A stretch of DNA of 64,000 nucleotides, taken from contig NW_020312447.1 of the NCBI RefSeq assembly GCF_002999335.1, positions 62,001 to 126,000 on the forward strand. The letters are read 5' to 3'. Positions 52,501-61,366 of this stretch are shown piece by piece. The notes below the pieces were generated by a model that made no database searches, was not told the origin of the DNA, and saw nothing but the letters and a program-made list of their open reading frames with translations. Position 1 is the stretch's first letter. Each line of letters begins with the position of its first letter. The position numbers and the translations under genes are program-made. Origin of the DNA: Cyclospora cayetanensis. Taxonomy: Eukaryota; Apicomplexa; Conoidasida; Eucoccidiorida; Eimeriidae.

Positions 52501-52708
52501 CTTCTTCGGTGTCTGCATGCTGGCCTTGCACCAGCAGTGCCCGCAACAGCAGCAACTCGTCACGTGCGTCGTCCCCCGCCTCGCCATTAAGGTGGTAGAG
52601 AGTCTAGGCCTTGCCGAGGCTCCAGAGTCCCCTACAGAGGGGAAGCCTGGGGATGTATCGGTCTGCGTGGACCTGCACCGTCTTGTTCAGCGCCTCCTCC
52701 GCCCATAG
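49534..52708 (+). CDS. panC: Pantothenate synthetase, spliceable to a GNAT-like domain
   Basis: PanC joins pantoate and beta-alanine using ATP to make pantothenate, the precursor of coenzyme A. Exons 49534-50152, 50964-51208 and 51434-51696 are phase-matched. Seen in order: a roughly 75-residue N-terminal extension, the HIGH-type motif PTLGGLHEGH (residues 81-90), VSIFLNPTQF, SYPGDLQSD, VLFLPDVREMYP, RPGFFKG spliced to KLFALVRP, FGQKDF, and LPLSSRNNRL. The usual PTMG methionine is Leu. After 51696 a GTAAGC donor in phase 2 matches an acceptor at 52032, and the frame then runs open to 52708. That exon has a GNAT acetyl-CoA-binding pattern, LFVAPSRRRSGLGEAFF. The fused product would be 600 residues. 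Without that splice PanC stops at TAA 51698-51700, and a separate GNAT gene could start at ATG 52163. Confidence 0.85.
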
Positions 52709-53570
52709 GGCACCCCGAGTGCGCGACTCTCGAGATCGTTGAGGCCCTCGAACTCTTGCGAGTGGAATGGCTTGTGTTCCGTGTCTAGTAGCCCTCCTAC
52801 GGGGGTGGGTACGAAAAGGGAGCTTCTAGTATACCAGCTCGCGCGGGCTTTAGAGGCGGGTTCTGCGTCGGGTGTCGCTTGTCTGGCAGCCAGCCCTTAA
52901 ATAAACCCGTAAGGCTGCCAAGACGCTTAAGATTATTACGGCTTACTCTTGGAGACCCTATGCAGGGCCCCTAGCCTCAACCGATACGGGGGCAAAAGAG
53001 GTACGGACACGAGGGCCAGCACTGCACAGACGCCCCGGGCGAAGAAACACACGACGCTCCTCTGTGTTTCACAGCTGCAGGAGCAACGGCTGCTGCTGCT
53101 GCTGCTGCTGCGAAACCCTGTGGCTGCGCCTCCCTCCCCGTGCCCCCTCCAAAAGCTGAGGCCCCCGCTGTTCAAGTCTCGCGCATTTAACGCGCCCTTG
53201 ATAGCTGTGCATGCCCGCATTTGGCTCGCAAGTCGAGCAGCTACAGCAGAAAATCTCGACGCTGCTGCTGCAACGAAGAAAAGGTGTGGCACCCCGGGGT
53301 CTGCTGCGCCTCGCGCAGTGGCGCTCGCTCTCCCTTAGAGGGCCCGTAGACTGCGGAGCGGCGACGCGCTTCGGGCAGTTGTCGTCCGTCTTAGCGCGCG
53401 AACAGGGGGCCTCGGCGCTTTGAAGGGCCCTAATGCCGCCGCGTGGAAGCCCCTCACGGCGTAGGGGCCCCTACCGAATGCATGCTCGAGAAAATTGTGC
53501 GTTGAAAAGAGACAAAAAGGCCGTGGTCGGCCCCTTGAGGCCCCAAAGGAACGGCCCGGTGGTTGTACGA
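52709..53570. other. Intergenic stretch with CTG tract
   Basis: The region lies between the converging ends of the PanC/GNAT gene and the minus-strand ALYREF-like gene. An AATAAA near 52900 could be a poly(A) signal. Open frames at 52949-53338 and 53211-53423 (plus; MPAFGSQVEQLQQKISTLLL) are protein-like but surround a triplet tract and could not be placed in a gene. Confidence 0.4.
53090..53110. repeat. Perfect (CTG)7 triplet tract
   Basis: Seven tandem CTG units. CAG/CTG tracts are a known hallmark of Eimeria genomes and often encode homopolymer runs. Confidence 0.9.
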
Positions 53571-54829
53571 TCACCACGGTTCCACGAATCTGGGTTCTCT
53601 GAACCTCCTCTCTTGGCGCCCCTCTGCAGGGCCCCCTCTCCTCTCTGGCCCCCTTCGAAAGCCGCCTCTGAAGCCGTCGGAGTCGCCTTGGACTCCCCTG
53701 GGCCCTTGAAGCTCGAGATGCAAGGCTTTGCCTTCGATGCGGCGGCCGTCGAAGGCCTCTACAGCCCGGCGGGCATCGGAGACACTCTTGAACACGCAGC
53801 CTCCGGTTCCCTGCATGCACAAGCAGCGGCAGCCGCAGCGACGCTAGCGCCGCTACGCAGAGAAGCTAGAGGGAGCCGACAGGCAGGGGCCTCGCAGTGA
53901 AGCGGCAGCGCAAAAGACAAGCAGCAGCCTGCGCAGAGACTGAGGCCGCTCTCCGCCACCCGGCTTCCGCATGCCCCCAAATGTATGCAGCCTCTCGAAG
54001 CCTTCGCCACTCCGAGACTTACAAGGCTCCTGTCTGTCCGGTCGAAGTCGATCCAGACCTTGTTGAGGCCCCCCACGCTCTCGAACAGCTCCCGCAGCTC
54101 AGACTCCAGCACGGAGTAATCCAAGCCACTTATGCGTACCACGGCGCTGCGCGGAGACGCACGGGAGGGGGCCCCTCCATAAGGGCCAGCGTAGGGGCCC
54201 ACCCCCCCACGACCGCGGGGAGAGGGGCCTCCGTAGCCTCCCCGGCCACCTCTGTACGAACCGTAGCCGCCGCTAGCGCCGCCACGACCACCCCTGTAAG
54301 CGCCTTCCCCTCGCTGCAGCAGAGCCAGCACTCACAGCAACACTGGCACACACGCATGCAGACGCTTCCCAGAGCCGCGTTCGCATCGCTTTCTCAGGAG
54401 GCAGGAATGGAGTCTTCAGGCCGGAGAGTGACCGCGCCGATCTGCTGCAGCATCACTGAAAGGGGTAGTGCAATGCCGCCTGGTGCACCCTGAGCAGCAG
54501 GAATAGCAGCACTGGCCCCACCATGTATCCTCCCCGCCGGATGGGGCCCTCTCCCCTTTCTGCTCTCCCTTCCCTGCGCTGCGCCTCGACAATGTCGTCT
54601 GAGAAACACATACGCATACACACTCACACATACACCGTGAAACACGCCAAACTTTGCGACACCCCAGGGGTTAGGCACGGCACTCAGCAACACCCGCAAA
54701 CGGCAACGGAGGCACAGAGGCTGGCTGCCATGCGGCAGTAGCGTCAGCAGGAGCCGCCGCCTCAGTGCCGTAGACACCTGCCGACTTGCAAATCATACCC
54801 AGCGACATGTCCAACATGGACTTCGCCAT
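53571..54829 (-). CDS. ALYREF-like mRNA export adaptor with one RRM
   Basis: The first exon (54829-54799) encodes MAKSMLDMSLG, matching the N-terminal DEAD-box (UAP56)-binding motif of ALY/REF proteins (DMSLDD type). Exon 54313-54023 encodes an RGG/GGYG-rich stretch and the first half of an RRM (AVVRISGLDYSVLESELREL, then VWIDFDRTDRS). Exon 53810-53571 gives the second half (GGCVFKSVSDARRAVEAFDG, then ALHLELQG) and an Arg/Gly-rich tail ending FVEPW, TGA. The GTAAGT donor at 54022 and the acceptor ending at 53811 are phase 0. A short exon between 54799 and 54313 is needed to reconcile phases and was not identified with certainty. ALY/REF proteins bind spliced mRNA in the TREX complex and hand it to the export receptor; a nuclear role is expected. 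The plus-strand ORFs here are shadows. Confidence 0.75.
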
Positions 54830-54893
54830 TGTGCTGCTGCTGCCGTTGCCGCCGCTGCCTCCTGACGCTGCCCTGCCACCAGCTGTAATTCAG

Positions 54894-55273
54894 ATGGGTT
54901 GCTTATTGAAGAAGGTGCTGCCTGCTGATCCTAGCAGCAATACTTGGGATCTTTACCCTTCGCCCCTGAGTGCTGCCGGTGCACTACGGGTAGGTTTCAG
55001 TCTTCAACAGAACGGGCAACGCCAAAGTAGTGGCGCCAAAACACCAAACTTCTAGAAATTGTATCTATGAGTTTCGACGCGATGGCAGTAACGCCAGCAG
55101 AGCAGCTGCAAAACCAGCAGCGGCAGCAGCAGTGGCAGCCAGGGGGGCCCTGTGGAGTTCGAACTTGGCTGCAAAGTGGCATGCCATCCCGCGTCTCTAT
55201 GGAAGGTGCTGCTGCGCTAAACACCAATTTATTGACCAATAGTCGTAGAACCCTGCTGGCCCTTCGCAACTAA
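54894..55273 (+). CDS. Possible small protein starting MGC (acylation motif)
   Basis: The ATG at 54894 opens MGCLLKKVLPADPSS and runs to a GTAGGT donor after 54989 (phase 0). A phase-0 acceptor before 55106 continues LQNQQRQQQWQPGG and ends at TAA 55271-55273, about 87 residues. Gly2-Cys3 followed by basic residues is the usual N-myristoylation plus palmitoylation signal, common in apicomplexan inner-membrane-complex proteins. Its ATG lies only 64 bases from the divergent ALYREF-like ATG, so 5' UTRs would overlap, which lowers confidence. The acceptor choice is tentative because another AG at 55099-55100 gives a different frame. Confidence 0.35.
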
Positions 55274-55644
55274 CGCTGTCTTCCCTGATGCCGATGGTGC
55301 CGCCCGGCGCCGAAGTTTGACTGCGTTCGACTAGGGGATTTCGGCGCTGTGGTCCTTCTCTGCACATTTTAAGATGGTGTAGGTGAATAGGGGCCTTCAA
55401 GTAAAGCAAAGACAAAGGGGACTGCATGTGTGGACCGCGGCACCAGGAATTGCCACAAAAAGATTGGAAGAAGCTGCAGCGCGAGCAACGGTCTCCGCAG
55501 CAGTGTACTTTCGCGGATCTGCTGCAATTATCGTGTAGATGCGCTAGGCGTCACTGTGCTAAGCCCGTGGGTGGCTGATGATGCAGGAAAGGCCCTCCTT
55601 GTCTGGTTCCTTTTGGGCGCTGCTGTTGGTACTTCACCGTGCTC

Positions 55645-56859
55645 ATGTTTTCTCTGGCATCAGGCCTGCTGCGCTGGATAACGCAGCCGCAGGAGGTGCG
55701 CGTGCTGCTTCTGGGCCTTGAGAGGAGTGGCAAGACGACCCTCGCCTTGCAACTAAGTTCGAGCCGCAAGGGCCAGAGGGGCGGCAGTGACAGCAACGGG
55801 AGAGTGCTGCCTGCCGTGCAACCCACGAAGGGGTTTGCGTTGTACAAGGTGCAGCAGCACCATCTGCAGCTGTTGCTGTGGGACCTAGGAGGCAGCCAGC
55901 CCTTCCGCTGTCTGTGGAGCGCGTACGTAAGGGACGCCGACCTCTGCCTCTTTGTGGTAGACAGCGCAGACCCTTGCAAGCTCCCCGAGGCTGCCGCTGC
56001 TCTTGCCGGAGTGCTTGCCGATGTCGGTGCTGCTGCTTCGAAGCAGGAGCTCAAGCGAAGCCTGCCAGCGCGCGTGCCCGTGCTGGTCGTCTGCAGCAAA
56101 CAGGACGAGCCGGGGGCGGCGCAGCCTGAAGCGTTGCTGCAGCGCTTGGTGCTGCTGCTGTTGGAGCAGCGGCAGGAAGCGAAGCAACAGCAGCAACCCC
56201 TGGAGCAGCTGATCAGAAAACACCTTGCGGGGTGTGTTGGCTTCGACGCGCGCAGCCTCACGGGACTGGAGACAGTGCTGCGGCACGCAGCTGCAGCAGC
56301 GGGGACGCAGCACGAGCACCGTCAGGCGGACATAGTTGCCACTGCCCTCGCAACAGCAGCAGCAGAAGCAGAAGCAGCAGCAGCTGCAGCAGCAGCAGCA
56401 GCGGCTGCCAGACAGCTGCCCCCCTCGGTGCCGATCGCAGCCTCCACGGACTTGCGCCCACCTGATGAGCAGCCGGAGGAAACTCCCGAGCACGATCCCC
56501 TGGAAGACTCTTCGCAGCGGCAGCGGCGGAAGCAGCCTCTCGAGCAGTCACCACCAACGAACGACCCCCAGCTACGTGCGAAGATTCAAAATGAAAAGAT
56601 CCCCGCAGAAGCGACGGTTCAACAGCAGCCTGGAGCCACGAGCAGCAGCAGCAATCAGTCGCTCGCCACCATGAGCGGATTGATGAGGAACACTCCCGAA
56701 GAGGACCTCGCAACAGCGGCCTTGCCACGAGGCATTCTCAGCAGGAGCCCGACGAATGTGCGAGGCGTCAGCTGGAAGGTTTTGTACGAGCCAGACGACT
56801 CGGGGGAATTCCACAGACTGCTACAGCGACAATCCCTCGCCGCCTTGCACAGAACGTAG
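55645..56859 (+). CDS. ARL3-like small GTPase with long C-terminal extension
   Basis: A single exon of 404 residues from ATG 55645. The first 215 residues follow the ARF/ARL fold and resemble ARL3 at the N-terminus (amphipathic helix then QEVRVLLLGL): P-loop GLERSGKT (24-31), switch I PTKGF (60-64), WDLGG (79-83), SKQD in place of NKQD (151-154) and RSLTG as the G5 loop. The residue after WDLGG, normally the catalytic Gln, is Ser. An insert of about 15 residues sits between the P-loop helix and switch I. Residues after about 215 form a low-complexity tail with polyalanine, acidic and Gln-rich parts. There is no Gly2, so no N-myristoylation. ARL3 proteins regulate release of lipidated cargo in cilia and flagella; this assignment is by similarity only. 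Confidence 0.75.
   Translation: MFSLASGLLRWITQPQEVRVLLLGLERSGKTTLALQLSSSRKGQRGGSDSNGRVLPAVQPTKGFALYKVQQHHLQLLLWDLGGSQPFRCLWSAYVRDADLCLFVVDSADPCKLPEAAAALAGVLADVGAAASKQELKRSLPARVPVLVVCSKQDEPGAAQPEALLQRLVLLLLEQRQEAKQQQQPLEQLIRKHLAGCVGFDARSLTGLETVLRHAAAAAGTQHEHRQADIVATALATAAAEAEAAAAAAAAAAAARQLPPSVPIAASTDLRPPDEQPEETPEHDPLEDSSQRQRRKQPLEQSPPTNDPQLRAKIQNEKIPAEATVQQQPGATSSSSNQSLATMSGLMRNTPEEDLATAALPRGILSRSPTNVRGVSWKVLYEPDDSGEFHRLLQRQSLAALHRT
56350..56409 (+). repeat. GCN triplet tract encoding polyalanine
   Basis: Twenty codons, mostly GCA, encode an almost pure Ala run interrupted by one Thr and two Glu, in the tail of the ARL3-like protein. It is typical of homopolymer-rich coccidian proteins. Confidence 0.85.
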
Positions 56860-57499
56860 GTCGTGCAGAGCGTTTCTCAACGGCCCTTCTGCCTCCCCGA
56901 CGCTCTCCTATGTGGCGCCGGAGCAGAGCACGTTGCGCTCCTGTGAGCCTTCTGCCCTCACGCCCCTCGCCTCTGGGCCCCGTGTAGTACCTCTCGATGC
57001 GGCAGTTTCTTTTTCTCTGCGAAGCTCCCAGCACTGCTGCCCGCATACTGTCTGGCGGCTGAGCCGCTCCCGTTCGAATAGCGAGCGGGGCGCAGTCCCG
57101 GGCAGTTGCTGTTGCAGCGTGTTTTTTTTGTTTCCTTGTTGCAAAGGATGCTCGTGTACCGGCGTTTAAGAGGGGCAGTGGGCAGGCGACTAAGGGCGGG
57201 AGTGGATGGGGGGTGAGTGCGCAGTGGTTCGCCGCAGCACGGAGGCGTGCAGGGGTCACACCACGGCTATTTTCCTTCAGTCGAAATGAAAGACTCGATT
57301 CTCAGCAAAAACGCGGATAAGCGGGCTCCTCTCCCTCCTTCCCGCAGGGCCGCTGCTGCGCGACGCCACGCGGGAGGAGGCGAGGAAGGGAGTCACTGAC
57401 TGTTCTATACTATATAGGTCTGTGCGCCCTTTCCGTCGGAAGGGGCAGGCAGACGTAGGCGCCTAACACGAGCGCTTCGCCACTGACTAGTCCTGAGCC
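56860..57499. other. Intergenic stretch, nothing identified
   Basis: The region lies between the stop of the ARL3-like gene and the stop of the convergent ANP32-like gene. It should hold two 3' UTRs. ORFs on both strands (for example minus 56768-57259) are GC-driven and have no motif. Confidence 0.5.
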
Positions 57500-58928
57500 T
57501 CAGTTCGGCCGCGAAACCTTGGACGGCCTAGCGCTCGCTTCCGAAGACGCTGTTCGTTTACCCGGCTCTCCGACCTCTTGCGCCTCCTCTGTTTCCTCTC
57601 CCTCGCCCTCGGCGCCATCCAGCTCCTCGTCATCTGCATGTTCAACACACACACGCGACGGGGGAACGTGCAAGAACGGCCTCTTGCATGCCCCGAATTT
57701 GAGGACCTGCTGAGCACGCGGCCGACAGGTTCAAAGGCGTGAAGTTCAAAATGAGGCCTCCCGAACAAAATAGCGCCGCCTTTCGGAGGAGAGGCACCAT
57801 GGGGGGAGGGGGGGAGGGGGGCGGCGGGGAAGGGGGGAGGACGCCGTTCGAGCCTAACCTTCGTCCTCTTCATCGATATCTTCATCATCCTCTGCGTCGC
57901 AGGGGGGCTCAAAATCCTCTGCGTCTTCTGCATCCTGCTCAGGCATCTCGGCCTCATAGAAATCTTTGAGTGTGGTGTCCACCTCTTCACCTTCGTCTGC
58001 ATGTCAGCCCAACACAAAAAGCCGCGCTTGCGATGAGCCGTACGACGCACGGAGCGTCAAGGGCAACCCTGGTGGCATCCAGGCCCCATTCGGCCCGCTT
58101 TGTGGCAAGTGCAAGTGGTGTGGGGGCAGACAGATCGAAGGCTAACAACTCAAGGTCGCGCAAACACAAACATGGATGCTTAGTACAGGTGCAGAACAGA
58201 CACCTGACAGAAACGCACATCCAGTGAACCCTGCCTTACCATCTTCCTCCTCCTCGGAGTCAGAATCTGCTGCCTCCCGCTCCTCCCCCTGTCTGTCCCG
58301 TGAGTCCAGAACTACCAGAGAAGGCACAATAGAGAAAACCTTTTCCCTGTAATTAGCCAACGAAGCAACCGGGTTCAGATCCAGGCCCAACTGCTCCAGC
58401 TGTGAGAGGCGCGCCTGTAAATTACACGCATACCCAAAAAATGCGTCTTAAAGCCAAACACCTGCAACCCAACCGTCTAGAAAAGGCAGGAAATCTGTGG
58501 CTGCTCTTGGGACTGCCTGCGATGGACCCCACCAACGGCTCGAGGTCTTCAAAGGTTTTGATATGATTTCCGCCCAGTTGCAGCTTTCTAAGGTTTGGAA
58601 ACGCATCCACTAAGAGCTTGAGGCACGACGAGATGTGGTTATCCGTGGCTTCCAAGGTTCGAACGCTGGACATGCACGGGAGGTTGGCGAGGGAAGCCAA
58701 GCCGGTTTGGTTGAGAGTGAGCTTAGTCAAATTGTGGAACTTTTTGAGGGCTGCTGCATCCTCCGGGGTGATTCCGCGGATGCTGCGGCCGTCCAGAATA
58801 AGCTCTGTGAGCTCCTGGTAAACATCCACTCCACTGGTTCCATTGGGGGCCCCCGCCGGGGGCCCCCCGTCCTCTGCGGCTACCGCGGCCAGGAACTGCT
58901 CCACGCGCTCGGCTATGGCTGCCTCCAT
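57500..58928 (-). CDS. ANP32-like acidic leucine-rich nuclear protein
   Basis: Four phase-matched exons: 58928-58533, 58414-58240, 57996-57859 and 57634-57500 (TGA), about 280 residues. Exon 1 holds leucine-rich repeats (LTELILDGRSI, NLTKLTLNQTGLASL, VRTLEATDNHIS, NLRKLQLGGNHIKTFEDLEPL). Exon 2 continues with the LRR cap typical of ANP32 (LSQLEQLGLDLNPVAS, NYREKVFSIVPSLVVLD), then an acidic DSDSEEEED run. Exons 3-4 are a long Asp/Glu tail, ending with a Ser/Lys/Arg segment. ANP32 proteins are nuclear histone- and phosphatase-binding chaperones (known for animals and plants). The ATG at 58928 is the first in frame. Exon 3 could also end at an in-frame TAG just after 57859, giving a shorter form. 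Confidence 0.85.
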
Positions 58929-61366
58929 TCTCTGTCGAGTGTAGACCCTAGAATCCTTAAAGGGGGAAGGCAAGTGGAAAACAAGTGAATGGTATGCGAA
59001 AGCTCGGGAACACGACCACAGTGAACTGTGAGAGACCCTAAACCCTGTTGCCGGGATGCCACGGGGAGAGCCGGCGAGGAGTCCGGTTGTTCGTGATACC
59101 CAACAACAAGCAAGAATAAGAAAACTATATCGTCTCGAACTATGGGTACATAGAGAAGAAAGATTTCGGAGACATAGGACGGCTCACGAGAGGCACAGCC
59201 TGCCGTGGGGGCTGCACGGGTGGGGTCGGTGGGCGAAGGCTGCTGCTTGGGTAGCAGCTAATTGTCCTGCCTCGCTTCTATGGGCAATATGGCAACACTA
59301 AGTGAAATAAAATCCACTATTGAGAAAGGACTCTGTACACAAATCTATGGAGGCGCATAACTGTTGCTAGACAGGATGCAACGGTATGGCTGGTAGACAC
59401 CGTTTCCGTGCTGCTCCTTCTAGACACGACCGATGGGCCGTTGTTTGCGAGACAGACAAGTGCATTCAGAATGGTGATAGATCAAATGTATGCAAGATTA
59501 AAGGACACTGTTGGCGCCTGAATATGTATCTGCTCATCCTTAGAGCGTGGGTAGCAGATACGTCAGGCACACAGAAGCACCAGGAGCAGGAGGTCGCTGT
59601 GGGGGACTCGGCAGAGCAGCCCCTCACGAGCAGGCATGACTAGCCCATAGAACACGTAAGGCCGGGATATCTGGAGTAAACAAGAGAGATGTATGTCGGA
59701 TATAGGCGTCTGTTAGCTACTGGATGCAGTTCAATTGGGTTATGGTCGTCTAACTGCCTGCAAACCCCCCCTTGCTCAAAATCGTGCAAAATGGTTGAGG
59801 CGGATTATATCGTAGGAAAAATCGTTGTGCTTTGATACATCCGTGAAGGGGGCTAGAGATCTGTAATGCTCCACCTCCAAACATAGTAATACGAGCTGTC
59901 AAAAGGTCATTGCACACATGCAAACGGCCAGTGAGGCTCTTTGTGAAACAGAGCCTACATGAGGTCTGCATAGTCAGACGCAACATATGGGAGTAATAAC
60001 AAGAGAATAAATCATTTTTATATCCCAAATCAATGTCGGTTCAAATACGAGGTTGCCCATACACCGGAATTGCACTCACTGTGGTGAGAGCAGAATTAGC
60101 CATCAGAGTTTAAAATCTCTTGTCAAACAAAATGAAAATGTATTACTTTTTCATTTTCGCGCTTCCTATTTCATTCAACTTTCTCAAGATTCCAGCAGTT
60201 TGTGCGGATCGGCCCCCAGCTTTCAGGTTCTCCCAGGTATCGCCGACCACACGAAACTGTTAAACGACGAACCAGAACACATTGCGTGAAAACCGGAATT
60301 AGTCTACATCGAAAATTCCAGGCTTTTCAGAGACCAATCCACCGCCGTATACTGTCATAAACATTGCCGCCGAAGCCCGACTCATGACGGTAGGTTTCTG
60401 CTTGTTTTCATTTAATCAAAAGGTATACACTGCTGCGTTCAGGACCCCTTGGAAGGTATTCCAATACCTTTTTGTCCATTATTATACAAACTAATGCGAC
60501 TGTGTTTGTATGGGCTGGAACACACGAAGAAGTAAAGCGAAGGGCCGAGGTACTCTATGCGGTTGCCTCTCGTTTCCGCTTTCCTCATCACTCCACCTGC
60601 CTCTCTTTGTGACAGCGAAAAGGACAGATCCGTATCGTTCATGACCTTAATCAGTGAGCCTCTTTTTGAAGATTTGCAAGCATAACTGTGCAAAAGGGCA
60701 CAGCCCTGCAATACGGCCCGGCCACAATTAAACTCCTGAAACCTCACGGAACGCCATGTGCAGGCAAGCCAAGGAGAACATGAAGTCGTTTAAGAGTCTC
60801 CAAAAAGACCACAAGAAGTTTTCCAGTGAGTAGCGCACTTTTGATCGAACAAAATGTACATGCAGCAAAATAATAGAACTCCTCCAACAGAACGTATTCA
60901 CTCGCTGAGAAATCCTATTGCCTGAGCGCAGCCCAGTTGTGGCTCTGCCTGTTTGTGGCTTCTCCCTGTGGAGGCTCTTTGGGGACCTCTACAGCTTTGT
61001 TTTGCATACAACAACAGATTCGAAACACTTTGAAGTTGACCACCTAACAAAAGGAGCCAAAGCAATTTTCTTATAGATCACAAAATGCGGTCTTTACCAA
61101 AGTGTGAACGGAGTTCGAGAAACGCTCCGGCGCTTTTGATGCTGTACCTCGTGCTGTGGTAGCAGGGATGAGTGCAGAAGGAAAAACAGCCACTGCATGC
61201 GCTGCTGCCTTCACAGCTGCAAATTTTACACCAGTGCAAAAGGGGTCCGAGGCAAGAGGCGAAGGTGCTCTCATAGTTTCGAGTCGCCCCTAGTAAGCTG
61301 AAGCACCCGCTTTTGGAGCAGAAGCTACTGCCCGAGTTGCGGTGGCTGCCCCTGCAGCAGCTACAA
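58929..61366. other. Stretch between ANP32-like and RbBP5-like genes
   Basis: No complete gene was found. A possible first exon lies on the plus strand at 60756-60825 (MCRQAKENMKSFKSLQKDHK), ending at a GTGAGT donor in phase 1. An acceptor after TTATAG at about 61075 could follow, but several frames are open beyond it and none was convincing. The remainder of the stretch shows nothing recognisable. Confidence 0.4.

Noticed and set aside
53335..53820. Minus-strand 161-residue Arg-rich ORF
   Set aside because: It is an alternate frame of the RRM exon, whose proper frame contains the RNP motif.
55551..56261. Minus-strand 236-residue ORF opposite the ARL3-like gene
   Set aside because: It is antisense to clear GTPase motifs; its length comes from GC-rich triplet composition.
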